A stretch of 64,000 nt of DNA from Cycas panzhihuaensis (taxonomy: Eukaryota > Cycadophyta): the NCBI GenBank assembly GCA_023213395.1, contig CM041465.1, forward strand, positions 224,075,741 to 224,139,740. The letters run 5' to 3'. The notes beneath the pieces are model-generated. The model was not told the DNA's origin. It searched no databases and saw only the letters and a list, made by a program, of their open reading frames with translations. The translations under genes were made by a program, and so were the position numbers. Shown piece after piece: positions 11,221 to 22,662 of this stretch. Positions within the stretch are counted from its first letter, which is position 1, and each line of letters begins with the position of its first letter.

Positions 11221-12899
11221 AAATCCAGCCAAAGTATTGAATCAGACTGCCGTTTATCAAAGCACCGATAGTCTGGAACTCAGTGACATGACCCGAGTAC
11301 CAGACTACATGGCAGATTGCATTACTTGAAGATGAGCATACATTGAGCAAAAGTATAGCGAGAAAATGTGATCGAGTATGCCAGAATCTCGAAATCCCCG
11401 CAGATCCGATACAGGTCAATGAAAATTCAGAAAATCCGAAAGCTGAAAAAGGAAAAAAACAGAAAAACAGTTTATTATTCAAGCTAGGCAAAGGAGAATA
11501 CGAAGGGCCTTATGGGGAATCATTGAAAGCCGACGATAAAAGAAAGAGAAAAGCAGACATGAACGCAAAAGCAAGGGACCCATTATATCAGGAAGCATGC
11601 ATGCAGAAGATACATTGTCAAAATGCCAAATGGGGAGTCCAGATCGACGGAGAAGAAAGGTAATGATCCAGTGACCGTTGGGACAGGAATAAAACTTCTT
11701 AAATTCAAAAGATAAATTAAAAGCAAACGAACAAAAAAGCAGAGAAGCCACACTTCCCCAGTACATAACTTTCAGATGCTAATAAATGCATCACTGTCAG
11801 TCATCCAACCCTGTCTGAGACTTCGCCATACCTTGCTTTTGTACATTTTTTATCACTTGGTCCACTCCCTATCGTACAATTCATCCATCAGTCATGATTT
11901 TACTGGCCATCTTCCACTGTCTTTCACCTTTTCAACTCTCTCTCTCTAGAGAGTAGTTTGGATTGTTCAATGTTTCCAAAGAACCCAAAATAACAAAAAG
12001 CTCTAAAATACATGTGAAGGGTCATCCCTATGCCATTAACATTGCAAAGTAGAAAAGGTGGGCCAATCAACCCAACAAATCTAATCATTTCACTTCCCTT
12101 TGCCTTCTTATGCAAATAAGTGGATAAATTCATCATTCCTTGTGTCCTCGGTTGCCAACACACCTGGCATTCTATATTCTATAGATAAAGTGATGTTTTT
12201 ATTTATAAATTGCACATACTCTAGACCATGATGGTCATAAGATATGTACCCAATACTCAACAACCGTCCAAAGCCCTTTCTCCACTCAATTGTCTTTTTG
12301 TTGAATGTGATTTCATATATGTGCCACAGGCCACATTCATTGAACCACTTAAATATTTTTTTTTGTTGTATGTGACTTTATATCCCTAATGTACCATTAT
12401 CCTTTTCGCAAGCCATTTTCTAATTGTGAATTGCTTATGAAGTTCATCATCCATCAAGATAGGATATGTATATACATATAGAAATATCCAAGCATACTAT
12501 GTGTCCTTATCATTCTAAATTATGTTGCTTTTGTGTCCTTAACTAAAGGACATTCTATTTCATTAAAGACCATAATTTTCTAATGTACACATTGAGTTTG
12601 AAAGTATCCTTAATCTTAAAATCCTTATTAAGATAAGGGACCATTGTGAGGTCAACTCTCCAATTTTATTCAAGGCCCAAACTAAGCATTACTAAGTATA
12701 GTACATGAATGTATCATATCTAACTAAAAGTAGTACAATTCCATAAGGGTCAAACTCATTATCAAGGCTCATTAACCTTGAGTTTACTTGCCATATCTAT
12801 CCTTAGCATAACAATTTTTTTCATTCAATGAAAATCTCACTATAATTATTTTAAAATAATTTATAATATGACACCCGATGATCTTACAAATTTAAAATG
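11221..12899. other. Candidate promoter region and flank; nothing recognised
   Basis: 11221-11770 is less AT-rich than what follows and contains overlapping frames on both strands, which may be the 5' flank of the minus-strand gene. 11770-12899 is AT-rich with no recognised feature and ends at the TTCTT target site of element A. Confidence 0.3.
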
Positions 12900-12904
12900 T
12901 TCTT

Positions 12905-13186
12905 TGTTACAAATCCACAAGGTTTTTATAGCTTTCTCACTCAAAAATAATCATAAAATATGAAATATAATTATGAATAATAGTAAAAGTACAAAAGAAA
13001 TAAAGGAATGATGAATTCTCAGTCCTCTTAGAGGTGAGAATGCCCTCAAGTAAGTGTTGCTACTTATAGTCAACCTCTAATAAGTTGAGTAACTTTAATG
13101 ATGCTCAAACCTTATCCAAGAGTATAATAAATACCCATAAATAGGTTTATAAGGGTGCTAGTTCATAAGTGTGTTGGTTCATAACA
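12905..13186 (-). repeat. 3' LTR of element A
   Basis: 282 bp, TGTTAC...ATAACA in the plus direction (TG...CA ends). It matches 15878-16115 plus 29322-29366 along its length, for example TCATAAAATATGAAATATAA against TCATAAAATATCAAATATAA. The polypurine tract abuts it at 13187. Confidence 0.85.
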
Positions 13187-13197
13187 ATTTCCCCCCT
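13187..13197 (-). other. Polypurine tract of element A
   Basis: The minus-strand sequence AGGGGGGAAAT lies immediately before the 3' LTR start, the position where plus-strand DNA synthesis is primed. Confidence 0.7.
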
Positions 13198-14759
13198 ACT
13201 CAAAGATGCTTTGCCCTCGAAGTATTGCAACTTATAAGTTCTATTACTACTAATCTTCATCTTTCCAAATTACATCTTTGATATCAATATCTTTCCATTT
13301 AACCAACTATGACTTGATTTATTTATTTCGTAATTGCCTCATCTTAGTGTACACGATCTTTATGTTATCTTTGGGTTGTATCCTTATGTATAGTTTTTTT
13401 ATATATGATAGTACCATATCCTGGTTGACTTTTATATGAAGCCTTGCATGTGAATGATCCTAAGATCTATGGATTATGAACTTTAGTTATTGGAGGTCAT
13501 TGATCCTACTTGTATATTTTATCCATGTGAAGTTGTCCTCAAAAGGGGAAATAATGGGATGACGTTAGCTTGGGCGAGGGGCACAAATTTGGAGGTATAG
13601 ATGATGTATCTTAGTTCTATAATTATTAGGAGGGGATATAAGGAGCAAGGATGTAGATAACGAGATTTGAATTAATGGGCACATCAAGTAATAGATATGA
13701 GGTTTAGTTAGGGGTGCAAGGTGAAGGTGTATCAAGGGTAGGAATGAAATGAAATGCAAAGATTTATAGAGAGATGAGGGATGTGAATCCAAGGAGCAAA
13801 TTGATGGTAAGTAACAAGGAAAGTTAAGAGAATAAAGAATAAGAAGATAAGAACAACAATGTAGGGGATGTTACATGTGTTTATTATAGACATGAACTAT
13901 GTAAAAGATATGCACAAGGAATGAAGAGCAAGGTAGTGGTAGTAAGTGAATAGTAAGATGAACTAAGGGCATATAGAGGAAAGGGGTAAGGAATGAAGGT
14001 TGAAGTAGGCATGATAAGGGATTAAAATAATGCATTTTAAGGATGAAGTTAGGGGGTAACCTATATAGAAAAATTAAGAATCTAGATATATAAAGAAAGG
14101 GATGGATAACTAGTAAACAAAAGAGATATATGGAAAATGAAAATGATGGCCTAAGCAATGCAAGATAAATGTCATGCGATTTATAAATAATCTTAGGGGA
14201 TAAGGATTTTTTTAGAGGTGAATTGAGGATAAAAGCTAGCTAATCTTTATAGAAAATATATCTTGATAAGGGCATCTTGTTGAAGTTGTTTAATTACTTG
14301 AACTTTTCTCAATATGCTCATACTTTTCTTCAACCTGCTTGATGGATTCAACCTTATTGAATCCTTGCATCTCAATTGATTCATCTTCTGATTACTCATT
14401 ATTTCATTCATCTTACTCTATGTTGGGCTCCTATATATACTACACTTTTTTCTTTTCAAGTTGCTCTCCTATGGACTATTCTTAGTGTTAATCATGCACC
14501 CATGTTGGATCCACTTTAATTTCTTATTCTCAATCCTTCTTTTGACATGTTCCTTTAAATTCATAATAATTCCTTGAATTCTATTTTCACATTCGTCTGC
14601 TTATTTCCTTAATTATCCTTGAGCTTTTAAGGACTATTGTTTAACCTATTTTAATTCTTATATTTTTGCTAAAAACTTATTGCATTATTTCACATCATCT
14701 ATGTGTAATCGAGATTCTAAGTGTCTTCAAATTGCTCACATATTAGACACCTAAAGAAT
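13198..14759 (-). other. Internal region of element A without recognisable pol
   Basis: The sequence is purine-rich on the plus strand (13560-14160). Frames such as 13565-13792 and 13871-14158 (minus) are low-complexity and match nothing I recognise. Protease, RT, RNase H and integrase motifs expected before the 3' LTR are absent. Confidence 0.5.
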
Positions 14760-14983
14760 GACTAATTGAAGTGGGTTGCGTGCTCGTAGTCTTAAGGCGA
14801 CTACGTGATCCAATGGAATGCTTTATTACTTAGGTGTTGGGATGAAAAGAGAATCTCGTCATTTTCACTTATATGGAGGATGTCAAAATATGTGTTGACC
14901 TTCATCAACCATTCTCTCACATCTATACCTTCATTAGGATTTAAAAAATTATAAATGAATTTCCATGTTTGTCTAATATCCAT
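14760..14983 (-). pseudogene. Gag remnant of element A
   Basis: The translation contains GIDVREWLMKVNTYFDILHI and, a little further, NKAFHWI. This resembles the retrotransposon gag core (W....E.yF...v.......A..WW) of Ty3/gypsy elements. A stop (TAG at 14801) interrupts it and further stops follow. Confidence 0.6.
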
Positions 14984-15863
14984 ATGGATATTATTACTAC
15001 CATAAGGAGTGGCTCAATCTAAGTGTGATACTAGAGATATTCTAGCATGGATGCATAAATCTTGGTAAACATGTAGAAACAAAAAAAGAAACACTAAAAT
15101 TGGGCTATGCATGGCAAAGTTTTAATTGTTTGAATGCCAATTAAAAAGAATATAAAAGCTCCTTAAAACACTTCAATCAAATTCAGGAATTAAAATTGAT
15201 AGCTATATAACTTTAAAAATGGTCATGTATATATCCAAATCAAAGGTGTTAAAGTGTAGATTTCAATAAAATAAATGGTACTTAATTCCTAGCTTGTAAC
15301 TAAAATATATAACAATTTAAGTATAGACAAGTACTAAAAGATGGGTGAGAGGCTAAAAGTTTAGTTTAAGCACCCTTTGGTTAAATGGCTAATCATATAG
15401 AGAAGACCATATGACCATAAATATTTAGTAGGGGGTAGACTAAAAAAAAAATCCAATTAAATTTTATTTCTTTCAATTTTAGAAAAATCTTAACAATTTT
15501 CTTTTGTAATTTACTCTTAATAAAATGATAGTGGATCTATGCCTATTACATGCCAAATTTTAATTGGTAGTGCCTTAAAATGAGATTTTATAGGGATATC
15601 TAAAGATTTAATGGTGTTCCATTGGGAATGGCAATCATGTTTAAGGGTTTTCTCACATTTGAGGAATTACATAATTCGTATAGAGTGTATGAGATACACT
15701 CAAAACCTATGGCACTCCAATGCTATCCACAATTTACTCGATGATCACAACTTTTTCCCTATAGCCTATGATATTCTCCAAGGAAGACAAATGAATTATA
15801 ATAGTGCCTAATAATGATTCAAAGGTTCCCATGAACTTCTAAGTTAAGATGGACACCCACTAG

Positions 15864-15875
15864 GCTCTAATACCA
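15864..15875 (-). other. Primer binding site of element A
   Basis: The minus-strand TGGTATTAGAGC, 2 nt from the end of the 5' LTR, differs by one base from the TGGTATCAGAGC used with initiator Met-tRNA by plant LTR retrotransposons. Confidence 0.8.
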
Positions 15876-15877
15876 CT

Positions 15878-16115
15878 TGCTACAAATACATGAGGATTTT
15901 ATAGCTCTCCCACTATAAAATAATCATAAAATATCAAATATAATTATAAATAATAGTAAAAGTGTAAAAGAAATGAAGGAAGGATAAATGCTTAGCCCTC
16001 TTTGAGGCAAGGATGCCTCCAAGTAAGTGTTATTGCATATGGTTGACTTCCAATAGGTCAAGTAACTCTAATGATACTCAAATCTTATCTAAGAGTATAA
16101 TAAATACCCATAAAT
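15878..16115 (-). repeat. 5' LTR of element A, first part (split by B)
   Basis: Matches the 3' LTR from its TG end up to ACCCATAAAT. It is then cut by element B at the target site TAAAT (16111-16115). The LTR resumes at 29317-29366. Confidence 0.85.
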
Positions 16116-16451
16116 TTTGAATTTAAAATTAGGAACGAGCTAAGAAAGAATTACAAACACATAAACTTTTTAGTAAAATTGGTTTACCTTCAAATTTTTT
16201 CATTCATTAAGAATTACTCAAAATGCATACATATAAATCAATATACACATTAATATAAGCGAGATGAATAACAATCCAACAATGATATATAACTACCTTA
16301 ACACATGTTACACACCTATTATATAATTATGTAACTTTTAGGACATCTCACCAATTAAATGATGACACTCTGACTCACCAAGATAACCTAAACACCTAGT
16401 AGGACTTATAACCTAAGTTTTAACCTAATAAAGTAAACATTAATTTTAACA
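16116..16451 (-). repeat. 3' LTR of element B
   Basis: Aligns over its length with 28978-29316 (for example TTTTTTCATTCATTAAGAAT in both). On the minus strand it begins TGTTAAAATTAATG, directly after the polypurine tract. Numerous substitutions between the LTRs indicate an old insertion. Confidence 0.88.
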
Positions 16452-16463
16452 CTCCCCCTTAAA
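16452..16463 (-). other. Polypurine tract of element B
   Basis: The minus strand reads TTTAAGGGGGAG directly before the 3' LTR, the typical copia form. Confidence 0.8.
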
Positions 16464-16560
16464 ACTTACATCATTGGCTTTGACTCCAATACAAAATCTA
16501 AATTTATCTATAGATAAGGGTTTGGTGAAATTACCTACTATTTCTTGGTTACCAAGAATG
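16464..16560 (-). pseudogene. C-terminal end of element B pol (RNase H tail)
   Basis: The minus strand encodes ...VGNFTKPLSIDKFRF..., matching the conserved end of copia polyproteins (ADIFTKPL...KF). It lies in the expected place just before the polypurine tract. The preceding RNase H and most of RT are missing. Confidence 0.75.
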
Positions 16561-16572
16561 GATTAGGAGATT

Positions 16573-18288
16573 GTGATGCAAGTAAGTGTAGGTATGTATC
16601 TTTATCTTGCATTTTGTCACATCCTTTATGATTGATGCTTCATGTGATTCTTGTGTGACTACTTGATGCATTATTATTTAGTTTGCTTGGCTTTCTTGTG
16701 TCTATCTTATGACGATGATGACCAAGACTCTGATCCAATGGCTCTAAAGCCCCCATCATGGTCTTTTGGTCAGCAAGATGACTTTTTAGTGTTCTTGTAA
16801 CTTCATTTCTATATGATTTTGACTTATCATTACCCATTTATTTTATTCTCTTGCCCTTATTGCATGCGGTTAATCACTTAGAGGCCTTAGGGCTAGTCTG
16901 CAAGAATTTGGGATGGGAGTTTGAAGCCTTTTTGTCAACTTTTCACCAATTTTTATGTCTTTTTATCATCCTGCGATGATTGTTGTTTGTACCATGCTAA
17001 TTATTGTCTACCCTGTGAACTATCTTGTGGTACTACAGAAAACTTTGTGATGTAATTGTTACTTCGATAGACGTAGCTAGTAAAGTTCAAATTTGGCAAT
17101 TAATACACCCTTGACATTGCCAGTCATTTGTTGACATGCTTAGATTGAGGTGCAATAGTCTCAAACAACATTCCATATAATAAAAGCCCCACTTTATTTG
17201 AATTTAGGGATCTTTTGGCTAACTCTTGACAGGAAACAAATAAAAAAACTCATTCTTGGAGAAAAGAGACAATAGAATTTAGATTTCAGAATAAAGGTAC
17301 TTTAAAATCTCCTTCTATAATCATCAAAACTCTCTCTTCTCTCTCAGATCTGAAGAGCTTCACTAAAGACACTCTTCCAAGAGTTGCAAGTGATATTTTC
17401 TCATCAATTCAACCACAAACACCAAGTTTTCTTGAATGAAGTGTGTAAGATCCATACATACTTTTGTTTCTCAATGAGAGCTTTTATTGATTAGCTTTGA
17501 TTTCAATTATCCAATTAATTTATATTTTGTTTCTTAGCTTGAAGATTATAGTTCATAGCTTTTACGAACTTCTTTCCTTTGGAATCTTGAAGGAACTAGC
17601 TTGTATGAACTAGAAACTCCCCACAATTATCATCACAGTATTAGAGGAGGAAGTGAGTGACATATCAATTATTTTAAGGAGTTTAGAGAAGTGTAATAAG
17701 TACAAGTGCCAACATTTGCACCCCCTACTCATTAGGTAATCCCCTCCCAAATCGCACGGTGTTAAATCTCAAGGTGCATGCACCTCCCACTATGATATTT
17801 AGCCATGTTGCCATATGATTTTATGAGCACACACTGCTAATCTTTAGAGAACCCATCTCACCTTTGCATCATACCTTTCTCTTAGCTAGTTATTTGAGTT
17901 GTAGGACCGAGAATCCCTTCTTGACTCCACTAGGGAGACCACCCTCATTGGGAGGCAAGCGCCATCCTGAGGCATTCCCCTCATCCCCCTTTCCTTCATT
18001 CTTCACACTTTTTATATACTTAAGACTTTCTTGTAAAAAGGGTTAACATTTGCTTGTGATGTTTATTTCTTTTACTTGGCTGAAAGTATAATATAATTTA
18101 TAAAATATACATGTTTATATATATATTGCAAACATCTCTTTTAGATAGTATTTTGCTTTATACATGTAGGGTGGAGAGCATACCTCTCCAACATAGCCAA
18201 TAAGGCACAAAGAGGATCTCATCCCCCAAGGTAAGCAACAATTTGTATCTTAGCATTTCGTTTCCTTTCATGTACATTGTTTTCTTGT
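16573..18288 (+). mobile_element. Possible plus-strand LTR fragment (D) replacing B's RT-RNase H
   Basis: This 1.7-kb block interrupts B between its RNase H tail (16560) and the RT fragment (18289). It shows features of an LTR on the plus strand: TG start near 16573, a TATA box TATAATAAA at 17176-17184, a CT-rich segment downstream of it, an end ...ATCATCACA at 17637, and a degenerate primer-site-like GTATTAGAGG at 17638. 17638-18288 would be adjoining internal sequence. No second LTR or coding domain was found, so the assignment is tentative. The frames at 16640-16837 and 17864-18046 are not recognised. Confidence 0.35.
17176..17184 (+). promoter_or_regulatory. Possible TATA box of LTR-like block D
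   Basis: TATAATAAA precedes a CT-rich tract (about 17325-17345), an arrangement usual in plant LTR promoters. It depends on D being an LTR. Confidence 0.35.
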
Positions 18289-18537
18289 TTGCTCTATATA
18301 GACTTCCTCCATAAGATCTCCACTAAGGTAGGCACTTTTGACATCAAGTTAGTATAGTTTCTATTTGAATTAAGCACATGTTGCCAATATTAGTCTAATA
18401 GTTACCATCTTTACTCCTATAGTAAATGTCTCTTAGTAATCAATACCTTTTATGTACTTGAAACCCTTGGCAACTAATCTAGCTTTGTAATTATCAATTA
18501 GGCCATCAAATTTGTATTTGGTTTTGTAGACCCATTT
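18289..18537 (-). pseudogene. RT fragment of element B
   Basis: Minus-strand translation starting [20 protein letters not shown], then LVAKGF and LDVKSAYLSGDL...EVYIEQ. This is the first third of copia reverse transcriptase (RVT_2). It has several in-frame stops and breaks off abruptly at 18289, before the catalytic YVDD would be reached. Confidence 0.85.
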
Positions 18538-19039
18538 AAATCAATTGCTTATTTACCTATTAGTAATTCAAGTAAGTTCTAAGTTCTAAAATATTTCACA
18601 ATATGGATTTCAATATCCATTGTTATTCTCTATTAAGTACATATGCTATTAAGGCTTATTGGCATTAAGCATATATGCCATTAAAGAAAAGTTAATTATG
18701 TTAGGTCTCATTACTAATTTATGCCCACCTATAGTCTCAAGTAACTAATCTTTTATTATAGTTTTCAAATACCATTTAGGAAGGTTTTTAGCAAGTGGAG
18801 TGATCTTAAGCTATAATTCAGGTTATAATTCTTTAGATTGTGCATCTTGACACTCCTCCTCATCACCTTTCAATTCATATTTAGTCAAAGGATTAACTAG
18901 CTCTTACTTAGGTTTAGGTTCAATAAATTGCTATCATGAAGAACTATAATATGGTTGTTCCTTGATCTACTTTCCTTTAGCTTGCTATATCTTTAAAGTG
19001 TTTAGGTTTGTATCTTGCTTATCACCTTCTTTAAACATG
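18538..19039 (-). other. Element B, integrase-RT linker
   Basis: Low-conservation sequence between the integrase C-terminal part and RT. No motif is seen, as expected for the linker of a copia polyprotein. Confidence 0.4.
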
Positions 19040-19700
19040 ACATCTTAAGTTACATGAACCTTTCTAATTTCCAACTCAATATCTAGTATGCTTTGCTTTC
19101 TTCATTGTCCTTGATGAATATATATTTAAACTCTTGTCATTAAGCTTATAACATTTTTCCTTTAGAATGAGCATGCATGTAATGATCCCAAAGATTCTTA
19201 GATGGATTATAGTTAGTTTTCTACCTGGCCATATTTCTATGAGTGTCATGTTCCAGATAGCCTTTGTAGAACTTTAATTAATCACATAAATTATTATACA
19301 AAGAACTTCTACCCCAAAAGATTCTAAGAGATTTCTCTCTTTCATCACTAACTTACCCTTTTTTATTAAAGTCCTATTTATCCTTCCAACAACTATATTC
19401 CACTAAGGTGTGTGTATTATCAACAATTATTTCTTGATTCCATGGTTATTATAGAACTATACAAAGGCTTTGGAGTTATATTCTCTCCTATTATCTAATT
19501 TGAGGATTTTCAATCTCTTATCAATCTTGTTCTCCACTTGCTCTTTGAATTCTTTAAAAATATCAAAAGTCTAAGATTTCCTCTTTATGAAATAGATCCA
19601 AACTTTGATAAAAAAAGTCATCACTAAAGGCCAAGAAATATCTTACACTTCTAATAGAAGTGGTTAGCATCAAACCATAGATATATGAGTGGACAAGGCT
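19040..19700 (-). pseudogene. Integrase remnant of element B
   Basis: The minus strand shows KLDNRREYNS (equivalent to the SDNGGEY motif) and, further on, a NIVVGRINRTL match to NGVAERxNRTL (about 19370-19512). Near 19130-19200 the post-core segment ESLGSLHACSF corresponds to the copia FGC.AY block. Multiple stops and frameshifts are present. Confidence 0.75.
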
Positions 19701-19949
19701 AAGTTTTTTCATTTCTCTTTAAGCTTTACCTTTCTAGAACTTCTCCCTACATTGTTTCCCCATGATGTAAGGTTCAGATACATTATTCATTAGTTTAAAT
19801 TTTAGAAGACCATGAAGCATACTTAGTTTATATATTAAATAAAAATAAGAGCATCTCAAATATCTCATTCTTTCATGTCATAATTGATTTTTATATGTTA
19901 CATAAATAATAAGAGCTCTTTGGTTTACATATTTACCTAAAGTCTATAA

Positions 19950-20330
19950 AGACCACCATCCCTAATACCTTTAACTATCACTTTTCCATCAAAGTCAATG
20001 ACAATAGTCTTTCCATTCTTGAAGGGAACACTCATCTTGTTGTCTTTAATCTGATTAATAAAAATCAAATTATTTTTTGAACATGGTATATACATCACAT
20101 CATCCATATAATAGTCTTCTCTATCAAATGCAATGATTAGAACCTCTCATATTCCTCTTGCCTTTAATATCATATCATCTCCCAAAGTGACTATATATCT
20201 AATATCCTCCTATATGTATTTGGACCATTTAATTCTGCCCATCATGTATCTAAAAGCTTTTAAATTAGTGTACCAAATATCATATGTTTTTTGACTTGTT
20301 TATGAAGTTGCCATGAAAAGTTCTTTTCCC
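19950..20330 (-). pseudogene. Protease region remnant of element B
   Basis: Minus-strand translation has DIWYTNLKAFRYM (from W..DSGAS.HM), then a GDD and DDVMYIPCSKNNLI, matching the copia protease tail (dVLYVP....NLLS). The catalytic D-S/T-G is not preserved. Confidence 0.7.
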
Positions 20331-20439
20331 TTATCACTTAAGATTGTAGTATAACTAGAACTGTGTCCTACCCATAGTTTCTTCCTCTCCTAATTCTATT
20401 TATCACTCTTCTAATTTTGGTGATCAATTTGTAACATCC

Positions 20440-20597
20440 TATAATCTCTTTTAAAATGACCTGGTTTGTTGTAATAATAACAAAACTTTGGTTATCCCTT
20501 CTAAGCAATCTATTATTGTAAACTATTCTTATTCTTGGGAATGACTGGTTTCTTTTCTTTTGATCTAGCTAAAAATACCCCAAAAGATTCTCCAACA
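20440..20597 (-). pseudogene. Gag zinc knuckle of element B
   Basis: The minus strand encodes FCYYYNKPGHFKRDY, the copia CCHC knuckle with two of its Cys changed to Tyr (the second Cys and the last). A Lys-rich stretch lies N-terminal. The gag reading is interrupted at 20597 by LINE C and resumes beyond 26998. Confidence 0.75.
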
Positions 20598-20611
20598 ATA
20601 TTATCCTTGAA

Positions 20612-21236
20612 GGTGATAGGAAGTTTTGATACTCAAAGAATCGAGCGAACGGCGAAGGAGCGAACGGCGAGGGCGAACGATAATCTGAGAACCCTACTCG
20701 ATCCGTAGGCGGCGTCGTGCACAGCCTGGCGGGCCGGCTAGGACTCTTCGCAGCAGGCTTCACAGACGGGGGGGGGGGGATCCCCCCAGAATCAACTGGG
20801 TATGGCAGGCGCCCATGGCTCGTGTGGGTGATGTAGGAAATCTGAGGTGGATAGGGAAACCCCAGTTCCAGTTCCAGGGAGAGGTGGAGGCGCCGATGGT
20901 TTAGCCGGGGCAGTTTCATCTAGGGTGGACATAGGAGTCTCTAGTAGCAATCGGGGAAGGGTGAGGTTTTGCCAGAGCAAACTCCTAAAGAGAAATGTGC
21001 AAATCGGTTTGAGCAGCGCCTGTGAAGGAGTTAGCACGAGAGGAAGGCCGGCGCTTTTTGAGCCACTGCGCACAGATAGGGTTTCAGCAAGCCAGTGAGG
21101 GGCTGATCTTGTGGAAGGAGGCAAGTTCGTTTCTTGATCTTTCCATGTTGTGTTATTTTTTCCTTCTAATATAATGCAATCTACTTCAATGTCTGATCCT
21201 CTTCACCGGGGAGGACATACATAGAAGCACTGAGAA
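20612..21236 (+). promoter_or_regulatory. 5' UTR / presumed internal promoter of LINE C
   Basis: 625 bp of GC-rich sequence between the 5' target-site copy and the ORF1 start, with a G12 run at 20768-20779 followed by ATCCCCCC. Plant LINEs carry their promoter in this region; no specific element is recognised. Long frames on both strands here reflect GC content, not genes. Confidence 0.5.
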
Positions 21237-22636
21237 ATGGAAACCAAACCGAGCCAGAAATTTACCCTATCAAAGTTGGTAACAGATACAAACTATCAAT
21301 CCCTAAAGAGATTACAGAGCAAACTATTCAATATTGGGAGAATAGCCTGGTGGGAAGGTTTTCCGGTCCCAGGCCAGGGCTGGATGTTATTCGGGAATGG
21401 GTCCGGAACAAATGGAAAACCAGGCATCCAGTTTAGGTCATGGCGATGCCGAAAGGCTGTGTACTTTTTAGGTTTGCTACCCAGGAGGACCTGATTTTAA
21501 TCTTGCTCAAATCCCCCTGGATGTTCGGGAGAAAGGCTATGACAGTGGAAAAGTGGAGCCCAGACTTCGATCCTGGGAGCCCGGTGATCAAACAAGCCCC
21601 GATCTGGGTGCAGATGCCTAGGCTTCCCTTGCACTTCTAGAATTCGGTGGTGGTTAAAGGGGCGACCAGGATGATTGGGCCCCTTTTGGCAATGGATTCG
21701 GCGACTAGACATAGATCCTGCCTCATGAACGCAAGATTCTGCGTCTTGGCTAGAATGGATAATGAGCTCCCAGAAGAGATCGAGATTGAATCTGACGGTA
21801 GGTCAATTATTCAAAGTTTATACTATGAAGTGGAAGGCTTCAAATGTGATAAGTGTAAAAACTGGGGGCACCTTCCATCCCGGTGCCCAGGAGTGCCCGC
21901 TAGGGAGGAGAAGCAGATGGAAACCAAAGGGAAGGAGGGCGTAGATGTTGGAGTGATCAGGGAGGAGAGCACGGGTATAGGTCCCGTAGAGATAGGCAAG
22001 GTCGAGGCCAGCCCAGGATGTACTACCGCAGGTCCGTCTAGCGGTATGGCTTTGGTGGAGGAGCAGGTACTGGATGTGGTTTGCCCCCCAGAAACCGATG
22101 GGGTAAAGCTAGTTGAGGGGGCTTGTGATGGAGCTGCGGGGGCTAGCGGGGGGGACAAGGGGGATGTTAGGAGCCCGGTGGAAGAAGGTCGCCCTGCCGC
22201 GGAAGTGGATCCTCTAGCTACGCCGCAGGTTGTCGGGAGCTCGAAGGGAGATGGTGAGCTCTCCATCACGCCAGCTCTGGCTCAGGCTATGAAGATCATT
22301 AACTGGGACTTATAGGATGACCTCTTAGAGCTGGAGGAGGGTTCCCGGGAGACCCCAGAGGCGGGGGGTCTAGGTTCTGTTGTAGTTACGGCTTCTTCTG
22401 GTGCCGGGGCTAGGGTCATGGACCAGGAGAAGGGTGGAGGGGGGTTCCGCAAATGGGTATCCAAACTGGAGCAAAAGAAGGCTCCAGATTATGGGGTGGA
22501 GAAGAAGGTGGGCAAGCCCCCTAAGAAGACGACTAGAGATAAGGATACTCAAGCTCAGATTGATATGGGCCTTCAGGCAACGTTAAAGGAAGGGGGGGTA
22601 CTAGAGGGTCCCACCCTGAGAAGTAGAAAGGGTTGA
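21237..22636 (+). pseudogene. LINE C ORF1 (RNA-binding gag-like protein)
   Basis: Starts METKPSQKF. A DUF4283-like segment (about 21440-21640, ...VLFRFATQEDLILILLKSPW...) leads to a zinc knuckle CDKCKNWGHLPSRC (C-x2-C-x4-H-x4-C, near 21850-21890), then a Gly/Pro/Glu-rich tail to 22636. Breaks: a frameshift near 21430, a stop at 21638 (PLHF*NSV, a Trp in relatives, TGG to TAG), and a stop at 22312-22314. ORF1 proteins of this class bind the element RNA. Confidence 0.85.
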
Positions 22637-22662
22637 GGTGAGGTGGGGTCGCGGGGGTCTCC

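Noticed and set aside
11343-11663. Plus-strand 106-codon Lys-rich frame as a gene
   Set aside because: No recognised domain; overlaps minus-strand frames and lies in the likely 5' flank of the host gene. Not excluded, but unsupported.
20569-21124. Minus- and plus-strand frames of 83-116 codons in GC-rich DNA
   Set aside because: They lie in the 5' UTR of LINE C and are open because of GC content; no domain, and the element reads in the plus direction from 21237.
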